Source: Achromobacter denitrificans NBRC 15125
Lineage (GTDB): Bacteria; Pseudomonadota; Gammaproteobacteria; Burkholderiales; Burkholderiaceae_B
Assembly (NCBI RefSeq): GCF_001571365.1
Contig: NZ_BCTQ01000003.1
Coordinates: forward strand, 124,001-188,000
Direction of reading: 5' to 3'
DNA length: 64,000 nt
The notes below the pieces were generated by a model. It saw nothing but the letters and a program-made list of their open reading frames with translations. It ran no database searches and had not been told where the DNA came from. Below are positions 8,892 through 16,303 of the stretch, in pieces (the stretch's first letter is position 1; every line of letters starts with the position of its first letter). Both the position numbers and the translations under genes were made by a program.

Positions 8892-10058
8892 ATGGCTGAA
8901 CCCATCGTCTACAACGTCACCGACGACCTGGTCGATCGCCTGATCGCCCTCGCGCCCGGCACCAAGACCTACGAAGCGCGCCACCAGCGCGAGAAAGTCG
9001 CCGCCGCCACCCAAGGCAGCTACGACGCCCTCTTCGACCCCGCCCTGCCCGGCCTGTCGCTGGCCGAGCGCCTGCTGGTCGCGCTGTACGCCGCCCGCAT
9101 CACGCCGTCGCCCGTCCTGGCCGCGCACTACCGCGCCCGCCTGACCGACGCCGGTGCCACGCCCGCCGACATCGCCGTCGCCGAATCCGGCAAGCCCGCC
9201 GACGCCTCCAGCCCGCGCCTGGCCGCCATCCTCGAATACACGCGCAAGCTGATCGAGAAACCGGTCGAAGGCGACGAAGCCGCGCTCAAGACCCTGCCCG
9301 CCGCCGGCGTCTCCACGCCCGCCGTGGTCATCCTGTCGCAGCTCATCGCCTTCCTGTCCTACCAGGTCCGCCTGGTCGCCGGCCTGGAAGCCATGAAGGC
9401 CCTGGAAATCCAGCCTGCCGCCACCGGCACCCCGCCTGCGCCCTTCCCGCCCAACACGGCGGCCACCGCGCCCGGCGCCGTCATCAAGGCCCACGGCTTC
9501 ACCAACGAAAGCCTGGAATGGAAGGCCTGGCTAGACGTGGTCAATGTGGAAACGGCCACGCCCGAACAGGTCGCCGTCCTGGAAGAAAGCCACCCCAAGG
9601 CCAAGGTCTCGGATTACTACCTGTTCCTGGTCCACCAGCCCGAAATCCTGCGCCAGCGCTCCACGGCCTTCAACGCCATCATGTACGCGCCCGGCGGCCT
9701 GTCCCGCGCAGAGCGCGAACTGGGCGCCACCGTCGTGTCGCGCGTCAATGGCTGCGTCTACTGCGCCTCGGTCCACGCCCAGCGCTTCGAGCAGCTGGCC
9801 AAGCGCAACGACGTCATCGCCCAGGTGTTCGAAGACCCCGCCACCGCCGGCACCACCGCCCGCGAACTGGCCATCGGCAAGTTCTCGATCCAGATCACCG
9901 ACGCCCCGGCTTCGGTGAACGCCGACAGCATCCAGGCCCTGAAGGACGTGGGCTTGAATGAAGGCGAGGTCCTGGACCTGCTGCACTCGGACGCGATCTT
10001 TGCGTGGGCGAATCGCCTGATGCTGAACCTGGGCGAGCCGGTGTTCCCGGCTGCCTGA
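8892..10058 (+). CDS. CMD/AhpD-domain protein (two carboxymuconolactone decarboxylase-like halves)
   Basis: This 388-residue protein has an N-terminal half (about 1-170) resembling an AhpD-fold domain without cysteines and a C-terminal half with the redox motif CVYCASVH (Cys288, Cys291, His295), the AhpD peroxidase signature. From memory, such CMD/peroxidase-related domains are known partners of peptide-type ABC cassettes (the Avi_7169/Avi_7170 and KPN_01854 type families); here the two appear fused. The start at 8892 follows a good AGGAG and begins 20 bp after the hydrolase. It may detoxify peroxide or assist a flavin reaction; the role in the pathway is inferred. Confidence 0.82.
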   Translation: MAEPIVYNVTDDLVDRLIALAPGTKTYEARHQREKVAAATQGSYDALFDPALPGLSLAERLLVALYAARITPSPVLAAHYRARLTDAGATPADIAVAESGKPADASSPRLAAILEYTRKLIEKPVEGDEAALKTLPAAGVSTPAVVILSQLIAFLSYQVRLVAGLEAMKALEIQPAATGTPPAPFPPNTAATAPGAVIKAHGFTNESLEWKAWLDVVNVETATPEQVAVLEESHPKAKVSDYYLFLVHQPEILRQRSTAFNAIMYAPGGLSRAERELGATVVSRVNGCVYCASVHAQRFEQLAKRNDVIAQVFEDPATAGTTARELAIGKFSIQITDAPASVNADSIQALKDVGLNEGEVLDLLHSDAIFAWANRLMLNLGEPVFPAA

Positions 10059-10145
10059 TCCCGCGGCGTCCGGCCGCGTGCGTGCCGGATGCCTTGCCTA
10101 GCGCACGTCGTCGCCGACACTGGCCGGCGATGACGAGCCGCCCTA

Positions 10146-10775
10146 TCAACGCTGCCAGGTCAGCAGCTTGACGCCCGCAACGCCAAACACCACGGCCACC
10201 GTCCCGTCGATCCAGCGCCGTAGCCTGGCGTACAGCGCAATCATCGGCGCGGTCGAAAACGCGACGGCATAGCCGCCGAACACCATGACGCCGAGCAACG
10301 CGCAACCGCCAATGATCGCGGGCAAGGTGCCGTCCGACGCGCTCTCCCCCAGCCCCAGCGACATGATCGCCATCCAGGCCAGCACCGCCTTGGGGTTGCC
10401 GATGTGCATCAGCACGCCCTGGCGGTAGAGCACCCGGTAGCGCGGCGTCGCGCGCCCCGTTTCCACCTTCGCAAATGCCGCGCCCGGCCTCAGCGCCGAT
10501 CGGCCGCTGCGGAACGCCAGATAAAGCAGATAGACGCCTCCCACCATCTTGATGATGAAAAGCGCCTGGGCGGAAGCCGCCAACACGGCGGAAATGCCGG
10601 TTGCCGCCAGGGTCGCCCAGAACAACGAGCCCGTAATGACGCCCGCCGCCAGCGCCAAGGCCGGCACACGGCCGTCGCGCATCGCCGTTGCCATGATCGC
10701 CATATTGCTGGGGCCGGGACTGGCGGTGGCAATCAGATAAGTGCCGTACACAAGAGCAAGCTGACTCACGAGCAT
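10146..10775 (-). CDS. LysE/RhtB-family amino-acid exporter
   Basis: This 209-residue inner-membrane protein has about six hydrophobic segments. The N-terminal YLIATASPGPSNMAIM motif is diagnostic of LysE/RhtB exporters, and GNPKAVLAWMA is the second conserved region. The ATG at 10775 is preceded by GGAG; a longer frame to 10955 lacks homology. It probably exports an amino acid or derivative. It lies beside a VOC gene on the same strand, 34 bp apart, so the two may be co-transcribed. Confidence 0.9.
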   Translation of the reverse strand: MLVSQLALVYGTYLIATASPGPSNMAIMATAMRDGRVPALALAAGVITGSLFWATLAATGISAVLAASAQALFIIKMVGGVYLLYLAFRSGRSALRPGAAFAKVETGRATPRYRVLYRQGVLMHIGNPKAVLAWMAIMSLGLGESASDGTLPAIIGGCALLGVMVFGGYAVAFSTAPMIALYARLRRWIDGTVAVVFGVAGVKLLTWQR

Positions 10776-10809
10776 TTGCGTTTCTCCAGGGATGTCGGGC
10801 CTCTCCGCC

Positions 10810-11214
10810 TTACAGCGGGAGGTCCCCGCGATGAACGATATGCACCTTGTTCCCGTCAGGATCGCGCAGATACGCGCCGAAGTAGCCGTCGCCATAATGA
10901 GGGCGCATCCCCGGCGCCCCTTCATCGGTCCCGCCCTGCGCCAGCCCGCCCGCATGGGCCGTGCTCACGGCTTCCTGCGTAGGAGCCAGAAAAGCCACCA
11001 TGCTGCCATTGCCCGCCGACGCCGGCTCGCCGTCGTAGGGCATGTAGACATAGAAGCGCGGCAGCAGCGCCTGGCCGGTCACCCAGCAAAGCGCCAAGGG
11101 CCCGCCATCCGGCGTGACAACGCGACGCTTCAACCCGAGCGGAAGCAGCACCGCGTCATAAAAACGGCCCGCGCGTTCAAGATCACGCGTCCCGACAGTG
11201 ATGTGGCTGAACAT
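10810..11214 (-). CDS. VOC-family (glyoxalase/bleomycin-resistance-like) protein
   Basis: This 134-residue single VOC module begins FSHITVGTRDLERAGRFYDAVL and ends FGAYLRDPDGNKVHIVH, the two paired beta-alpha-beta units of the family. The His near the start and the Glu/Asp-rich segment could bind metal. The start at 11214 is set by the conserved first strand; the upstream extension is not conserved-looking. The substrate is not identifiable. It precedes the LysE exporter on the same strand. Confidence 0.85.
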   Translation of the reverse strand: MFSHITVGTRDLERAGRFYDAVLLPLGLKRRVVTPDGGPLALCWVTGQALLPRFYVYMPYDGEPASAGNGSMVAFLAPTQEAVSTAHAGGLAQGGTDEGAPGMRPHYGDGYFGAYLRDPDGNKVHIVHRGDLPL

Positions 11215-11399
11215 TTGACGACTCTCCCTGCGCCCGCCCTGGCGGCCAGGCGCTTTCAGAACTGCATGACATGCTCCAATCGCATCGGGCATGTTACTCG
11301 CCTGCCAAATCATGCGGATCACAAGAAGAGGCGCAGCCCGCGCCCGTTCCGCCAGGGCCGGCCGCGTTTTCGTTAAACTGACGCTTTCCGCCTTCTCAT

Positions 11400-11422
11400 G
11401 CGCCCCGCTCATCGCGGGGCGC
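11400..11422. promoter_or_regulatory. GC-rich hairpin in the leader of the methyltransferase gene
   Basis: GCGCCCCGC and GCGGGGCGC form a perfect 9-bp stem with a 5-base loop, ending 13 bp before the ATG at 11436. There is no T-tract. It could occlude the ribosome site or mark a terminator shared with the divergent VOC gene; the function is not established. Confidence 0.45.
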
Positions 11423-11435
11423 ATTGCCTTACCCC

Positions 11436-12299
11436 ATGTCCGAAAAAACCCACGACATCCGCCCCGGCCAGTCGATCGAACTGCTCAAGGCCCTGCACAT
11501 CCTGACCCGCGACGGCAAGATGAACCAGGACAGCCGCCGCAAACTCAAACAGGTCTACCACCTGTTCCAGTTCATCGAACCGCTGCTCAAAGACGTCCAA
11601 CAACAACGCGGCGCCGTCACCCTCGCCGACCACGGCGCGGGCAAGTCGTACCTGGGCTTCATCCTCTACGACCTGTTCTTCAAAGAACAGACCGAAACGC
11701 TGAAGAACGGCTCCCACATCTACGGCATCGAAACCCGCGAAGAACTGGTGAAGTCGTCCGAAGAACTGGCCAAGCGGCTGGGGTTTGGCGGCATGTCGTT
11801 CCTGAACCTGTCGGTGGCCGATTCGATCACGTCGGACAAGTTGCCTGCCACGATTGATGTGGTCACCGCCCTGCACGCCTGCAACACCGCCACCGACGAC
11901 GCGATTCATTTCGCCCTGGAGAAGAAGGCCAAGTACATCGTCGTCGTGCCCTGCTGCCAGGCGGAAGTGGCTTCGGTGCTGAGGAAGAACAAGGCCAAGG
12001 CGCTGGCGGATCCGCTGGCTGAGATCTGGCGGCATCCGCTGCATACGCGGGAGTTTGGGAGCCAGATTACGAATGTGCTGCGGTGCCTGCAGCTGGAGGC
12101 GCATGGATATCAGGTCAGCGTGACTGAGCTGGTGGGGTGGGAGCATTCGATGAAGAATGAGCTGATCATTGCGCAGTACAAGGATTTGCCGCGTCGGAAG
12201 CCGGCGGAACGGCTGACGGAGATGCTGGATCGGATTGGGTTGCAGGAATTGAAGGATCGGTTTTTTCTGCCTCAGGATTCTGTGACCACCTCCAAGTAG
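11436..12299 (+). CDS. Class I SAM-dependent methyltransferase-like protein
   Basis: This 287-residue protein fits the Methyltransf_32 type. ADHGAGKSYLGF near residues 64-75 is the glycine-rich SAM-binding strand and turn, followed by GIETREELV, LSVADSITSD and VVTALHACNTATDDAIH, the helix carrying the conserved HACDTATD-like motif. VVVPCCQAE is another family hallmark. The substrate (possibly RNA) is unknown. An in-frame TTG at 11424 exists, but ATG 11436 is more plausible. Base use changes sharply inside the gene: the first half prefers C-ending codons and the last third prefers T/G-ending codons. Confidence 0.78.
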   Translation: MSEKTHDIRPGQSIELLKALHILTRDGKMNQDSRRKLKQVYHLFQFIEPLLKDVQQQRGAVTLADHGAGKSYLGFILYDLFFKEQTETLKNGSHIYGIETREELVKSSEELAKRLGFGGMSFLNLSVADSITSDKLPATIDVVTALHACNTATDDAIHFALEKKAKYIVVVPCCQAEVASVLRKNKAKALADPLAEIWRHPLHTREFGSQITNVLRCLQLEAHGYQVSVTELVGWEHSMKNELIIAQYKDLPRRKPAERLTEMLDRIGLQELKDRFFLPQDSVTTSK

Positions 12300-12367
12300 C
12301 CGGGAACAGCGTCCCGATCGCGGCGCACGCCGACGTGCCGCAGTGCTCGAACCGAGCAATCCACGGC

Positions 12368-12433
12368 ATGTAAAGAAAACATGACTTATTGACAAGTAAA
12401 CTTGACATCATTAAAGTCAGGTTTTCTTTACAT
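12368..12433. promoter_or_regulatory. Large inverted-repeat operator with embedded promoter
   Basis: The arms ATGTAAAGAAAACATGACTT (12368-12387) and AAGTCAGGTTTTCTTTACAT (12414-12433) are inverted repeats matching at 19 of 20 positions. Between them lies a smaller inverted repeat, CAAGT-AA-ACTTG (12393-12404), and two TTGACA boxes (12389-12394 and 12402-12407). The first TTGACA has a TAAAGT 17 bp downstream (12412-12417), a reasonable -35/-10 pair inside the palindrome. The site is 11 bp upstream of the membrane-protein gene and is the natural target for the XRE repressor encoded second in the operon. Confidence 0.75.
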
Positions 12434-12444
12434 AGGTCATTGCC

Positions 12445-12855
12445 ATGCCCACTCACGTTGCCTCCGCCCGTGCGACTTCCCCTGGCCGCAGCTACGCCGT
12501 CCGCACCGTTGCCTTCATGAGCGCTTACGTGCTGGTCCACGCTGCCGCCATTGCGGGCCTCTTCGATAGCATCTTGGGCAAACCGGCAGGATGGGCCGTC
12601 GCAGCGCTGGCGGCGCTGCTCGTCGCCGGCCAGATATGGGCCACGCTACGGCTCATAGCGCAAAGCGATGAATACGTGCGCGTGATCGTCGCCAAGTGCT
12701 TCATCCTGGCCGCTGGCGCCACCATGGCGCTCTGGACCGCGTGGGGGTTTGGCGAAACCTATGCGGCCGCTCCCCATATTCCCGGATGGCTCTTCTACCC
12801 CATATTCTGGGGAATCTACGCGCTGTTATCTCCCTTCGTCCGCACGAGCAATTGA
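12445..12855 (+). CDS. Small four-helix membrane protein
   Basis: This 136-residue protein has four hydrophobic segments (about 21-44, 48-67, 80-103 and 110-130) and no recognised catalytic motif. It is followed at once by an XRE regulator: its TGA ends at 12855 and the next ATG begins at 12856. Pairs of a small membrane protein and a short HTH protein are common in bacteria, and the regulator usually represses the pair. The membrane protein's function is unknown. Confidence 0.72.
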   Translation: MPTHVASARATSPGRSYAVRTVAFMSAYVLVHAAAIAGLFDSILGKPAGWAVAALAALLVAGQIWATLRLIAQSDEYVRVIVAKCFILAAGATMALWTAWGFGETYAAAPHIPGWLFYPIFWGIYALLSPFVRTSN

Positions 12856-13050
12856 ATGAAAAACAGATTGCGAGTCCTGCGGACCGAAGCGGGTTGGACA
12901 CAGGCGGAACTGGCGGAACGGTTGGGCGTCTCACGCCAGGCCGTCAATGCGCTGGAAACTGAGAAGCATGATCCGTCTTTGGATCTGGCGTTTCGGATCA
13001 GTGCGCTGTTCAAGAGGCGTGTTGAGGATATTTTTGAGAATCCTCATTAG
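12856..13050 (+). CDS. XRE-family helix-turn-helix regulator
   Basis: This 64-residue protein is almost entirely one HTH domain (TQAELAERLGVSRQAVNALE, residues 15-34) with the EKHDPSLDLAFRIS helix and a VEDIFE end typical of small Cro/CI-like regulators near membrane-protein genes. It starts 1 bp after the upstream stop, so it is translationally coupled. It probably autoregulates through the palindrome at 12368-12433. The target assignment is inferred from proximity. Confidence 0.9.
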   Translation: MKNRLRVLRTEAGWTQAELAERLGVSRQAVNALETEKHDPSLDLAFRISALFKRRVEDIFENPH

Positions 13051-13130
13051 AGTGCGGCGGGGAAAGGCAGGCTGATGTCGCAAAAATAGATACCGTCTCG
13101 GCCGTCAGGCGATCAGACGTAAGACAAATA

Positions 13131-13181
13131 GGTGTAAGACTACAAATTCGCTAGTTAGACGCTGCGAGCTTGTAGTCTGGA
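13131..13181. repeat. Palindromic extragenic element, copy A (truncated by IS)
   Basis: The left arm GGTGTAAGACTACAAATTCGC lies at 13131-13151, and the right arm GCGAGCTTGTAGTCTG starts at 13164. The expected right-arm end ACACC is missing because the IS3-family end begins at 13182. The element sits 80 bp after the XRE stop. It belongs to the same family as the copies at 16244, 17672, 19030 and 21391. Confidence 0.75.
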
Positions 13182-13208
13182 CTAACCCGGATTTTCCGGA
13201 CAGTTTGG

Positions 13209-14061
13209 TTAAGGCACAGAGGCCTCGACCTGAGCAGGGGTTCGATAGCCTAGCCCCTGATGGATTCGCTGGCGGTTGTAGAAGACCTCGATGTAGTTGA
13301 AGATCGCCAGCCGTGCGTGCTCTCGGCTAAAAGACTTGGTGATGCGTTAATTCGTTCTTGAGGTTACTGAAGAAACTCTCTGCCACGGCATTATCGTAAG
13401 GATCGCCTTTGGCGCTCATGCTGATAGTAATGCCGTTGCCTGTCAGCATTGCGCGATATTCGGCAGAACTGTATTGAGCGCCCCGATCGCTGTGGTGCAT
13501 TAGCCCCGGCTGTGGCTTGCGTCTGGTCATCGCCATTAACAGTGCCTGGATGACCAGACTTCGGTCCCGCTTTTCGGACATGCTCCAACCGACTACTGAG
13601 CGCGAGTAAAGATCCAGCAATACCGCGAGATACAGCCAGCCGGTTCGCGTCGACACAACCGTGATATCGCCGACCCAGACTTTGTTCGGACAGTGCACCG
13701 TAAACCGTCGCTCCAGACGGTTGGGTGCCGGCCCGAGGAGGGAGTGTTTCTCCAGTCTGCGGAACCGCTGCTTACGCAGTGCCTCGATGCCGGCCTGGCG
13801 CCGCAGGCGCGCTACACGATGCTTGCCGCACACCACACCGTTGGCATTGAGCACGCGCCATGTCTTCTGGGCTCCGTACGCCTGCCGATACGCTCGATGC
13901 GTATGCTCTATCGCCGCCAGCAGCTTCACGTCTTCCTGCTGCCTTGCAGACGGCTCGCGACGTTGCCACTCGTAGTAACCGCTGCGGCTGACCTGTAAAG
14001 CCCGGCATAGCCGAGCGACCCGGAACTGCTGCTGATGAGCCTGCACAAAGGCGTACCTCAC
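13209..14061 (-). pseudogene. IS3-family transposase OrfB, frameshifted near its C-terminus
   Basis: The open frame 13327-14061 encodes 244 residues with the complete DDE set: Asp in VWVGDITVV, Asp in MHHSDRGAQYSS and Glu in NAVAESFFSNLK. A TAG then follows at 13327-13329. In the next frame the usual family ending continues (SREHARLAIFNYIEVFYNRQ and on to TAA at 13209). One extra A in the run 13329-13332 explains the shift, so about 40 C-terminal residues are lost. The GTG start at 14061 overlaps the orfA stop, as usual for IS3 elements. Transposition activity is doubtful. Confidence 0.85.
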
Positions 14062-14390
14062 GGCAGTTCCCGCGCAAAGTACGCTGCCGCTTTTTTTAAG
14101 ATGTCGCGCTCTTCGGTGACTTCGGCAAGCTGGCGCTTGAGACGTTGGATCTCGGTCTGTTCGTCGGTACGCGTCTTGCCTTTACCGGGAAACGAGACGT
14201 CTGGCCCATGGGTCGCCAGCTCTTTCTTCCATCGGTAGATGATCGAACGCTTCACGCCCAACATCAATGCCAACTGGGTGCCGTTGATCTTGCCTTCCTC
14301 CAACTGCCGCACCGCCTCGATCTTGAACTCCCGGCTATGGTGCTGGCGCTTGGTATCGCTCGGTTCGACTTCGGGTTTGGATTTATCCAT
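14058..14390 (-). CDS. IS3-family transposase OrfA (helix-turn-helix and leucine zipper)
   Basis: This 110-residue protein has an HTH of the IS3 type (REFKIEAVRQLEEGKINGTQ, then ALMLGVKRSIIYRWKKEL) followed by a coiled coil (EIQRLKRQLAEVTEERDILK). It binds the IS ends. A run of seven T (plus strand 14091-14097, A7G on the coding strand) near the 3' end is a classical -1 frameshift site that would produce the OrfAB fusion; the OrfB frame is open back to that point. Confidence 0.9.
   Translation of the reverse strand: MDKSKPEVEPSDTKRQHHSREFKIEAVRQLEEGKINGTQLALMLGVKRSIIYRWKKELATHGPDVSFPGKGKTRTDEQTEIQRLKRQLAEVTEERDILKKAAAYFARELP
14091..14097 (-). other. Programmed -1 frameshift site of the IS
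   Basis: The coding strand reads CTTAAAAAAAGCGG, a run of seven A followed by G. The OrfB frame is open upstream through KKSGSVLCAGTA to this point, so slippage by -1 would fuse OrfA to OrfB. This is the normal IS3-family mechanism; it is inferred from the sequence. Confidence 0.65.
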
Positions 14391-14466
14391 GGGACACCTC
14401 CTTCAAGTATTGTCTACTTCTTCGGGTGTCCGGAAAACCTGGGTTAGCTCAGTTTGACTACCTCTA

Positions 14467-15951
14467 TTACAGCCCACATTCCAGTTGCCTTTTCAAATAG
14501 TCCACGATCTTCGAAAGCTCCTCATTCTTTTGATCTATCAGATGATCCACAACAATTTCAACTATCTCACTTCTATTTTTTCCTCGCTCTCGAAGCTCAT
14601 CGTCGATACGTCTATACAATTTTTTCCCATTACCGTCTTTAGAAACATCAACATCAATAGTATATTTCTCAATAATTTCCGAAAGACTTACCTGATGAAA
14701 TACAAAATCATTTAGCTTTCTAAACAGCTGATGGTCCACATCATCATGTAGCTTACTCTTCAAGAACTTTTCGAGACTCTCAATAGGCAGATATGTCAAG
14801 GGAACATTATTTTTTATATCATTCTTCGCTATGTATTCCTTAGCATCCTCCTTAACATCTCCATCTAATATAATTGAGATTTTTGAATGTTTCCCCAACA
14901 AGTTGCTATTAACCACCTCCCTCGCCAGCTCAATTACATTAGTATAGCCACCGCACGGGAGGACATGCACAAGCTTACTGGAAAGCAAGTGATTATCCCG
15001 CAGCAGTCGACTAATTATTTCTTTTGCAAGGTCATCTTCAACGAGGAATACATAATCGTATCCAGCATGATCATAGAGAATTCGAGTCGCATATGCAGGG
15101 TAACAAGGATTCAATACTTCCACAGTACCATCGGCGTGTCGCTCCATAAAAAAAATATTATCTGGCCTGATTGCACCTACCAATTCAATAGAATGAGTTG
15201 AAAAATAAATCGCATAATTGTACTTGTCCGACATTTCCTTTAAGAATTTCAAAAGACGCTTTAGGGAAGACGGATGCAACGCCAACTCAATCTCATCCAA
15301 CATCATCACGCAAGGCTTGCTCAAACTCGCCCTATCGTTGTTCCTTAAATTTATGGAATTAAGGACACTTATCAATAAATTTTCCCCAGTCGACATATGA
15401 AACTGGCTTACGCGCCGACCATTTTTTTCATAATAAAAAATATCACCACTAAACAAAACATCAGGCCCGGCATCATTGCTATTTATTTTTAAGACCCTCT
15501 CATAGAAGTTCTTATTATTATGAAGGATTTTTCCAAGATTCTCTCTAATAAAATCATCAGCCAGCGTCAGCTTATCACCATCAATTTTTTCTATTTGCAA
15601 AAGAATGTGGTAGCTAGCATTCCTAAATCTCGTTCCATAGATAATGCTTCCCTCGTAGAAACCTTTCAAAACCATATCACCAACCGAACTTTTTGCCCAT
15701 TTTCCTTTTCTATTTTTTCGCCAAGACCGTTTTGCACCATTCAATTCAAATGATATGTAGGAGTCCTCATCGGTCACGCCAAGGTAGTCTTTCATTCTCA
15801 TATTGAAGAATACAGTGGATGCACAAGTAACCAACGTGCTTTTCCCCGAACCATTCTGCCCAGTAATGGCGTACAACCCCTTAACAACAGGTAAATCTAT
15901 TTCCAGGTTTGAAATAGATTTTATTTTATTAATCACCATATTAAGCTTCAT
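14467..15951 (-). CDS. OLD-like AAA/ABC-type ATPase with C-terminal TOPRIM-like domain (candidate defence protein)
   Basis: This 494-residue protein has Walker A GQNGSGKST (31-39), an ABC-like STGEN signature (187-191), Walker B VMMLDE (215-220) and an H-loop STHS (251-254). After it comes a TOPRIM-like half: LVEDD with Glu305, a CGGYTNV turn, and LDGD with Asp363/Asp365. This order is that of OLD-family nucleases and related single-gene or effector anti-phage ATPases. The start is ATG 15951, because GGAGAGG lies 9 bp upstream; the TTG 18 bp earlier overlaps that site. The gene is strikingly AT-rich against its neighbours, and it is flanked by an IS and a palindromic repeat, so recent acquisition is likely. 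The defence role is inferred. Confidence 0.8.
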   Translation of the reverse strand: MKLNMVINKIKSISNLEIDLPVVKGLYAITGQNGSGKSTLVTCASTVFFNMRMKDYLGVTDEDSYISFELNGAKRSWRKNRKGKWAKSSVGDMVLKGFYEGSIIYGTRFRNASYHILLQIEKIDGDKLTLADDFIRENLGKILHNNKNFYERVLKINSNDAGPDVLFSGDIFYYEKNGRRVSQFHMSTGENLLISVLNSINLRNNDRASLSKPCVMMLDEIELALHPSSLKRLLKFLKEMSDKYNYAIYFSTHSIELVGAIRPDNIFFMERHADGTVEVLNPCYPAYATRILYDHAGYDYVFLVEDDLAKEIISRLLRDNHLLSSKLVHVLPCGGYTNVIELAREVVNSNLLGKHSKISIILDGDVKEDAKEYIAKNDIKNNVPLTYLPIESLEKFLKSKLHDDVDHQLFRKLNDFVFHQVSLSEIIEKYTIDVDVSKDGNGKKLYRRIDDELRERGKNRSEIVEIVVDHLIDQKNEELSKIVDYLKRQLECGL

Positions 15952-16303
15952 TGATAAGTACCTCTCCAACTATTTATTACTATAAATATATAGAAAAGCG
16001 TCCACACCGATGGGAGACGAAATCGTTCTAGGCCCACGGTTATCGAACCCATTTCTCGATGAAATGTACGCATACAAAAAATTACATCAACTTTACTTTC
16101 TTATGGAATGGACGACAAGTCGCTGAAGAAACGCTGAAGCTTCTGCAGCAAAAGGCAAGAATTTTGAACGTAACGAGTGCGCAGATCCGATTCAACGGCC
16201 TAAACACCAGGAACATTCGGCGTCATCCAAAACAAGCAAAATAGGTGTCAGACTACAATTTCGCAGTATCTAGCCAGCGAATTTGCAGTCTGACACTTTT
16301 TTG
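15952..16303. other. AT-rich intergenic stretch upstream of the ATPase gene
   Basis: These 352 bp contain no convincing gene. An AT-rich segment just upstream of the ATPase start (15971-15995) could hold its minus-strand promoter, but no clear -35 was found. The right end is occupied by palindromic repeat copy B. A 61-codon plus-strand frame at 16059-16244 has no recognisable homology or ribosome site. Confidence 0.5.
16244..16302. repeat. Palindromic extragenic element, copy B (full, terminator-like)
   Basis: The arms GTGTCAGACTACAATTTCGC (16245-16264) and GCGAATTTGCAGTCTGACAC (16277-16296) pair at 18 of 20 positions across a 12-base loop and are followed by six T (16297-16302). An A-rich stretch precedes the left arm, so the hairpin would work as a terminator in both directions. 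It ends 1 bp before the ATG of the Sel1 gene, leaving no room for a ribosome-binding site. Confidence 0.85.

Larger units (their letters stand above)
13182..14447. mobile_element. IS3-family insertion sequence, about 1266 bp
   Basis: Terminal inverted repeats are CTAACCC.GGATTTTCCGGACA at 13182-13202 and its complement at 14427-14447, matching at 19 of 21 positions. The element carries orfA and orfB on the minus strand. I see no target-site duplication: the flanks are GGA on the left and CTC on the right. That suggests an old insertion, or a rearrangement after insertion. The left end cuts the palindromic repeat copy A, and the right end lies 19 bp from the stop of the ATPase gene. Confidence 0.85.

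Noticed and set aside
9128-9961. A dense set of overlapping frames in the CMD gene
   Set aside because: Strong C bias opens all other frames; only the frame with CVYCASVH is protein-like.
14449-14461. TCAGTTTGACTAC right of the IS as the displaced arm of repeat copy A
   Set aside because: It resembles TCAGACTAC only with a four-base insert, so it is too weak to claim.
14485-15985. Several plus-strand open frames of 60-104 codons
   Set aside because: They are antisense to the ATPase gene in AT-rich DNA, with no ribosome sites or homology.
16059-16244. A 61-codon plus-strand frame upstream of repeat copy B
   Set aside because: It has no ribosome site and no recognisable sequence, and it ends inside the repeat.
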